A DNA stretch of 37,397 bases from Roseibacillus sp. (GTDB taxonomy: Bacteria; Verrucomicrobiota; Verrucomicrobiia; Verrucomicrobiales; Akkermansiaceae), in the NCBI GenBank assembly GCA_029242545.1, contig JAQWTV010000128.1:68817-106213 (forward strand), in the 5' to 3' direction. The translations under genes and the position numbers were made by a program. Under the pieces are notes generated by a model, which made no database searches, was not told the DNA's origin, and worked only from the letters and a program-made list of their open reading frames with translations. This document shows positions 35,327 to 37,397 of this stretch, in pieces; the first letter of the stretch is position 1; every line of letters starts with the position of its first letter.

Positions 35327-36268
35327 TCAGGAGTGGCTACGGATCTCCTCAAAGACCTTGTGAGAGAAATACCGCTCCATCCGGTCCGGGAAGACGGTGG
35401 CCACCTGAGCGTCAGGACCGAGGTGATCAAGGACTTGGAGAGCGGCTGCGAAATTTAATCCTGAGCTGGGACCAACCGGAAAACCGAGCGCCCAAAGTTT
35501 TCGGGTAAGGTCGAGGCAGTCCTGCCCGGATATTTCCCATTCCCGTAAATGATCGCATTGCCATTCCTCATAGATCTCGCTCAGTCCTTCTGCAACGCCT
35601 GGAACATCACTGCTGAATCGTAGGCTGCAGCACTCAACATTAGAACCGAAAAGCGCGACGTCGCGGGGGATCGCGGCGTGGGCTGTTATGGAGCATCCTG
35701 CGCTGGAAAAGGCTTCATAGAGACCGCGCAGAGTTCCACCCGTGCCCACTCCTGAAACAATTGCATCGACGGTTCCTCCAGGAATCTGTTCGAGGATTTC
35801 GGGTCCAGTGTTGAGGCGGTGCGCCTCGGTATTATCTGCATTGGCGAACTGCCGCCCGAGAAACCATCCCTTATCCTCGCTTGTCTCCTGTGCGATACGG
35901 AGTACTTCCGGCATGCCGCCACTAATTCGTCTCACCTCGCCACCGTAGGCTTTGATGATCAGTTCGCGCTCAGAGGTGGCGCTATCGGGAATAAAGGCGA
36001 CGAATTGGAGCCCCATCTGACTGCAGGCGAGGGCGAACGCGATGCTGGTGGATCCACTCGATGCTTCTGCCACGGTATCTCCTGAGCGGATCAGTCCGCG
36101 TCGCCATGCCTTCTCGAGAATATGACGAGCAATCCGATCCTTTGTAGAACCACTAGGATTGAGATACTCCAGTTTGCACCAGATGCCAGGTTTGTTGCCT
36201 CCGAGGGATACCTCAACGAGAGGTATCGTTCTGATCTGGTGCAGGTAACTGTTGATCTCGGGGAGCAC
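35327..36268 (-). CDS. PLP-dependent cysteine synthase/CBS-family enzyme
   Basis: The 313-residue fold-type II PLP enzyme shows the lysine motif LEYLNPSGSTKDRIARHI (Lys43), a phosphate-cup sequence SGVGTGGTLRG and a C-terminal PSSGLNFAAAL substrate loop. Cysteine synthases usually have T-S-G-N-T-G in the substrate-binding loop. Here it is ASSGSTSIAFA (69-79), the S-G-S-T variant found in L-cysteine desulfhydrase-like (Cds1-type) members. The reaction may thus be cysteine synthesis, cystathionine formation or desulfhydration; the family is sure, the substrate is not. The start is GTG at 36266-36268. It is divergent from the candidate selenoprotein. Confidence 0.85.
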   Translation of the reverse strand: MLPEINSYLHQIRTIPLVEVSLGGNKPGIWCKLEYLNPSGSTKDRIARHILEKAWRRGLIRSGDTVAEASSGSTSIAFALACSQMGLQFVAFIPDSATSERELIIKAYGGEVRRISGGMPEVLRIAQETSEDKGWFLGRQFANADNTEAHRLNTGPEILEQIPGGTVDAIVSGVGTGGTLRGLYEAFSSAGCSITAHAAIPRDVALFGSNVECCSLRFSSDVPGVAEGLSEIYEEWQCDHLREWEISGQDCLDLTRKLWALGFPVGPSSGLNFAAALQVLDHLGPDAQVATVFPDRMERYFSHKVFEEIRSHS

Positions 36269-36408
36269 GAGTGATGGTTACACGAGGCTGCGCCGCAGGC
36301 AATGTCATGCTCGGAGCCGCTACTGCGAGAGGGTTATGGGTATTTTGTCTAGATGCTCGAGAAGGAAATTTCTTGCCAGATTGAGGGGATCCTTCAGGGG
36401 CGAGGGGG

Positions 36409-36436
36409 TCGGCTGAGACCTCTCTGAATCAGCCGA
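36409..36436. repeat. Inverted repeat upstream of the candidate selenoprotein gene
   Basis: Perfect 8-nt arms TCGGCTGA / TCAGCCGA are separated by 12 nt, in the divergent gap between the CysK-like gene and the candidate selenoprotein. There is no T-tract on either strand. It could be an operator or an mRNA hairpin. Confidence 0.5.
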
Positions 36437-36524
36437 AGAAACACTGTTGAAGCCGCCACGTTACAGTTTATGCCCTATGAAGAGAGGACTAGCTCATTTT
36501 GCTGCGTTCGCTACAATGACCTCG

Positions 36525-36884
36525 ATGAATTTATTCAGAGTAACCCTGCTCGTTGTTCTTCTGCCGCTGGGCTTTATGGCTCCGGCTCTGGCCGAGGAGA
36601 AAAAACCTTCCCTGATCTACTACTATTTCGATGGATGAGTGCTTTGTGATAAAATTACGGTCATCGTGAATGACCAGAGCAAACAGCATGGCAAGAAAGT
36701 TGAGATTTCCGCCTGCAAGGTTGGAGAAGGGAATAGCAAGGAAGATATCAAGAGCGCGAAGTTGGCGAGTCATGGTATCGTGGCCAGAGATAAGGATGGG
36801 AAGCTGGTAGCCGCAGTTGAAGGTCACAATTATGGCAAAGCTAAAGTAGTGGAAGTAGTTAGTAAATTGCTCAAGGTGAAATAG
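36525..36884 (+). CDS. Candidate selenoprotein: exported thioredoxin-like protein with a U-x-x-C motif (in-frame UGA read as Sec)
   Basis: Reading the UGA at 36636-36638 as selenocysteine gives a 119-residue protein ending at TAG 36882-36884. ATG 36525 opens a clean signal peptide (MNLFRVTLLVVLLPLGFMAPALA, then EEKK), so it is exported. Earlier in-frame starts at 36477 or 36516 would lengthen the leader. The mature chain reads as a thioredoxin-like fold: strand SLIYYYF, then DGUVLCDK with Sec38-V-L-Cys41 at the start of a helix, strand KVEISACKV, helix SKEDIKSAKLAS, strand HGIVARDKDGKLVAAVEGH and a final helix KVVEVVSKLLK. The usual cis-proline is not evident. A SECIS-like hairpin follows the UGA and selA is in the same window. 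A TGC/TGT-to-TGA nonsense mutation is the main alternative. The homologue family is unrecognised. Confidence 0.72.
36639..36680 (+). promoter_or_regulatory. Predicted bacterial SECIS element
   Basis: Right after the UGA, GGTCAT (36659-36664) pairs perfectly with ATGACC (36670-36675) around the 5-nt loop CGTGA, which has G at its second position. The loop begins 27 nt after the UGA, within the roughly 16-37 nt spacing known for bacterial SECIS. A lower helix GCTTT/AGAGC (36641-36645 with 36676-36680, one G-U) extends it across a 13-nt asymmetric loop. The hairpin is within the coding frame, as required for SelB. Confidence 0.6.
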
Positions 36885-36963
36885 TATTTTTGGAGCAGGA
36901 TACGCGACATGGAAAGGTCTTGGGAGAGGGCTGCTGTCGATCTTGAGTCCTAGTAGTAGATTC

Positions 36964-37397
36964 ATGGTCAGAAGCGTGGGCTCTTCGGTGGTGCGTATTA
37001 CTACGTGCTTCATGCTCCTCAGCGCTTCGCGAATGAGCGCGGAGGTGGCATTCGAAGGGGATATTCGTCCCATACTTGAGAGCTCGTGCCTCAAGTGTCA
37101 CGGAGGAGAAACGGTAAAGGGTAGCGTTGACTTCAAAAAGATCAGCACCGATGCCGATGCCGATGCTCAGTTTGAACTCTGGGAAACAGTTGTAGAAGTC
37201 GTGGAGGCTGGGGAGATGCCGCCTGAGGGCCACCCCCAGTTGACGCTCGAAGCAAGAAAGAAAATCGCTGAGTGGTATGAGCTCAGGCTTTCCGCGCCGG
37301 TAGAATCTCGGCCCGGGGTGTTCAAGTCGAGGCGGCTCTCGGGTCCGGAGTATCGTAACAGCTTGAGGTCGTTGTTCGGTTTTGATCTCGAGGTTGT
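36964..37397 (+). CDS. Planctomycete-type cytochrome c / DUF1587 protein (5' part, cut by window edge)
   Basis: The frame is open from ATG 36964 to the end, 144 residues. A signal peptide (about 8-26, ending near RMSA) precedes a planctomycete-type cytochrome c (PSCyt1) domain: FEGDIRPILESSCLKCHGG supplies the haem motif Cys42-x-x-Cys45-His46, and GEMPPEGHPQLTLEARKKIAEWY is the usual second half. FKSRRLSGPEYRNSLRSLFGFD then begins a DUF1587-like segment, so the full protein is probably the large PSCyt1-DUF1587-DUF1592-DUF1588-DUF1585 type, with exported oxidative functions not yet defined. It is 79 nt downstream of the candidate selenoprotein and may be cotranscribed with it. Confidence 0.9.
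   Translation, partial: MVRSVGSSVVRITTCFMLLSASRMSAEVAFEGDIRPILESSCLKCHGGETVKGSVDFKKISTDADADAQFELWETVVEVVEAGEMPPEGHPQLTLEARKKIAEWYELRLSAPVESRPGVFKSRRLSGPEYRNSLRSLFGFDLEV

Noticed and set aside
36639-36884. Independent small protein starting at the GTG after the UGA
   Set aside because: It has no ribosome site, begins in the middle of a fold element, and reads in frame with the signal-peptide segment. One UGA-containing gene explains both parts.
1-37397. tRNA genes, CRISPR arrays, insertion sequences and phage genes
   Set aside because: I found no T-loop/acceptor pattern outside coding regions, no regularly spaced direct repeats and no transposase or integrase frame.

Overview
The window looks like a chromosomal segment of a Verrucomicrobiota bacterium (or a close PVC relative). 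The main reasons are the 3'-edge gene, a secreted protein with a planctomycete-type cytochrome c domain followed by a DUF1587-like segment, a class typical of Planctomycetota and Verrucomicrobiota, together with an IF-1 carrying an Arg-rich N-terminal extension and a long-form PurF. Nearly all of it is housekeeping DNA. There is no CRISPR array, insertion sequence, phage gene or tRNA that I can support, and only one stretch over 300 bases (11058-11431) has no gene.

Layout. 1-3139 (minus): the rpmI-rplT-pheS-pheT translation cluster, with pheT cut by the window edge. 3263-6096 (minus): a lipoprotein, selA (selenocysteine synthase) and a rhomboid-like membrane protein with a zinc ribbon. 6161-11057 (plus): glycine cleavage genes gcvT-gcvH-gcvP and an MTH1-like Nudix hydrolase. 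11432-14198 (minus): a secreted C39-like peptidase, a hydroxypyruvate-isomerase-like TIM barrel, a LapA-like membrane protein and a free-standing copy of the GltB C-terminal tail. 14353-20621 (plus): gltB-gltD glutamate synthase. 20797-24632: small secreted or membrane proteins, an alpha/beta hydrolase and an A-type Fe-S carrier. 24895-29732 (plus): mutL, purM and a long purF. 29791-31517 (minus): exonuclease III and rplM-rpsI. About 31743-32042 (plus): infA. 32100-36268 (minus): a SulP transporter, an LptF/LptG-family permease and a CysK/CBS-family PLP enzyme. 36525-37397 (plus): a candidate selenoprotein, then the start of the planctomycete-type cytochrome protein.

The observation I rate highest is at 36525-36884. 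A small exported thioredoxin-like protein is interrupted by one in-frame UGA that sits exactly where a U-x-x-C redox motif would be. The frame stays open for 81 codons after it, and a 6-bp hairpin with a 5-nt G-containing loop begins 20 nt after the UGA, as expected of a bacterial SECIS element. The same window encodes SelA, so at least one Sec-specific enzyme is present. I read this as a real selenoprotein that an ordinary gene caller would split or drop.

Other points worth checking: infA has no ATG, GTG, TTG or CTG start codon and appears to begin at ATC; a relic or stand-alone GltB tail lies divergently beside the intact gltB; MutL has lost its endonuclease motifs; the rhomboid-like protein lacks its catalytic serine; the alpha/beta hydrolase has an altered nucleophile elbow; and a terminator-bounded interval without a gene may hold a structured RNA.
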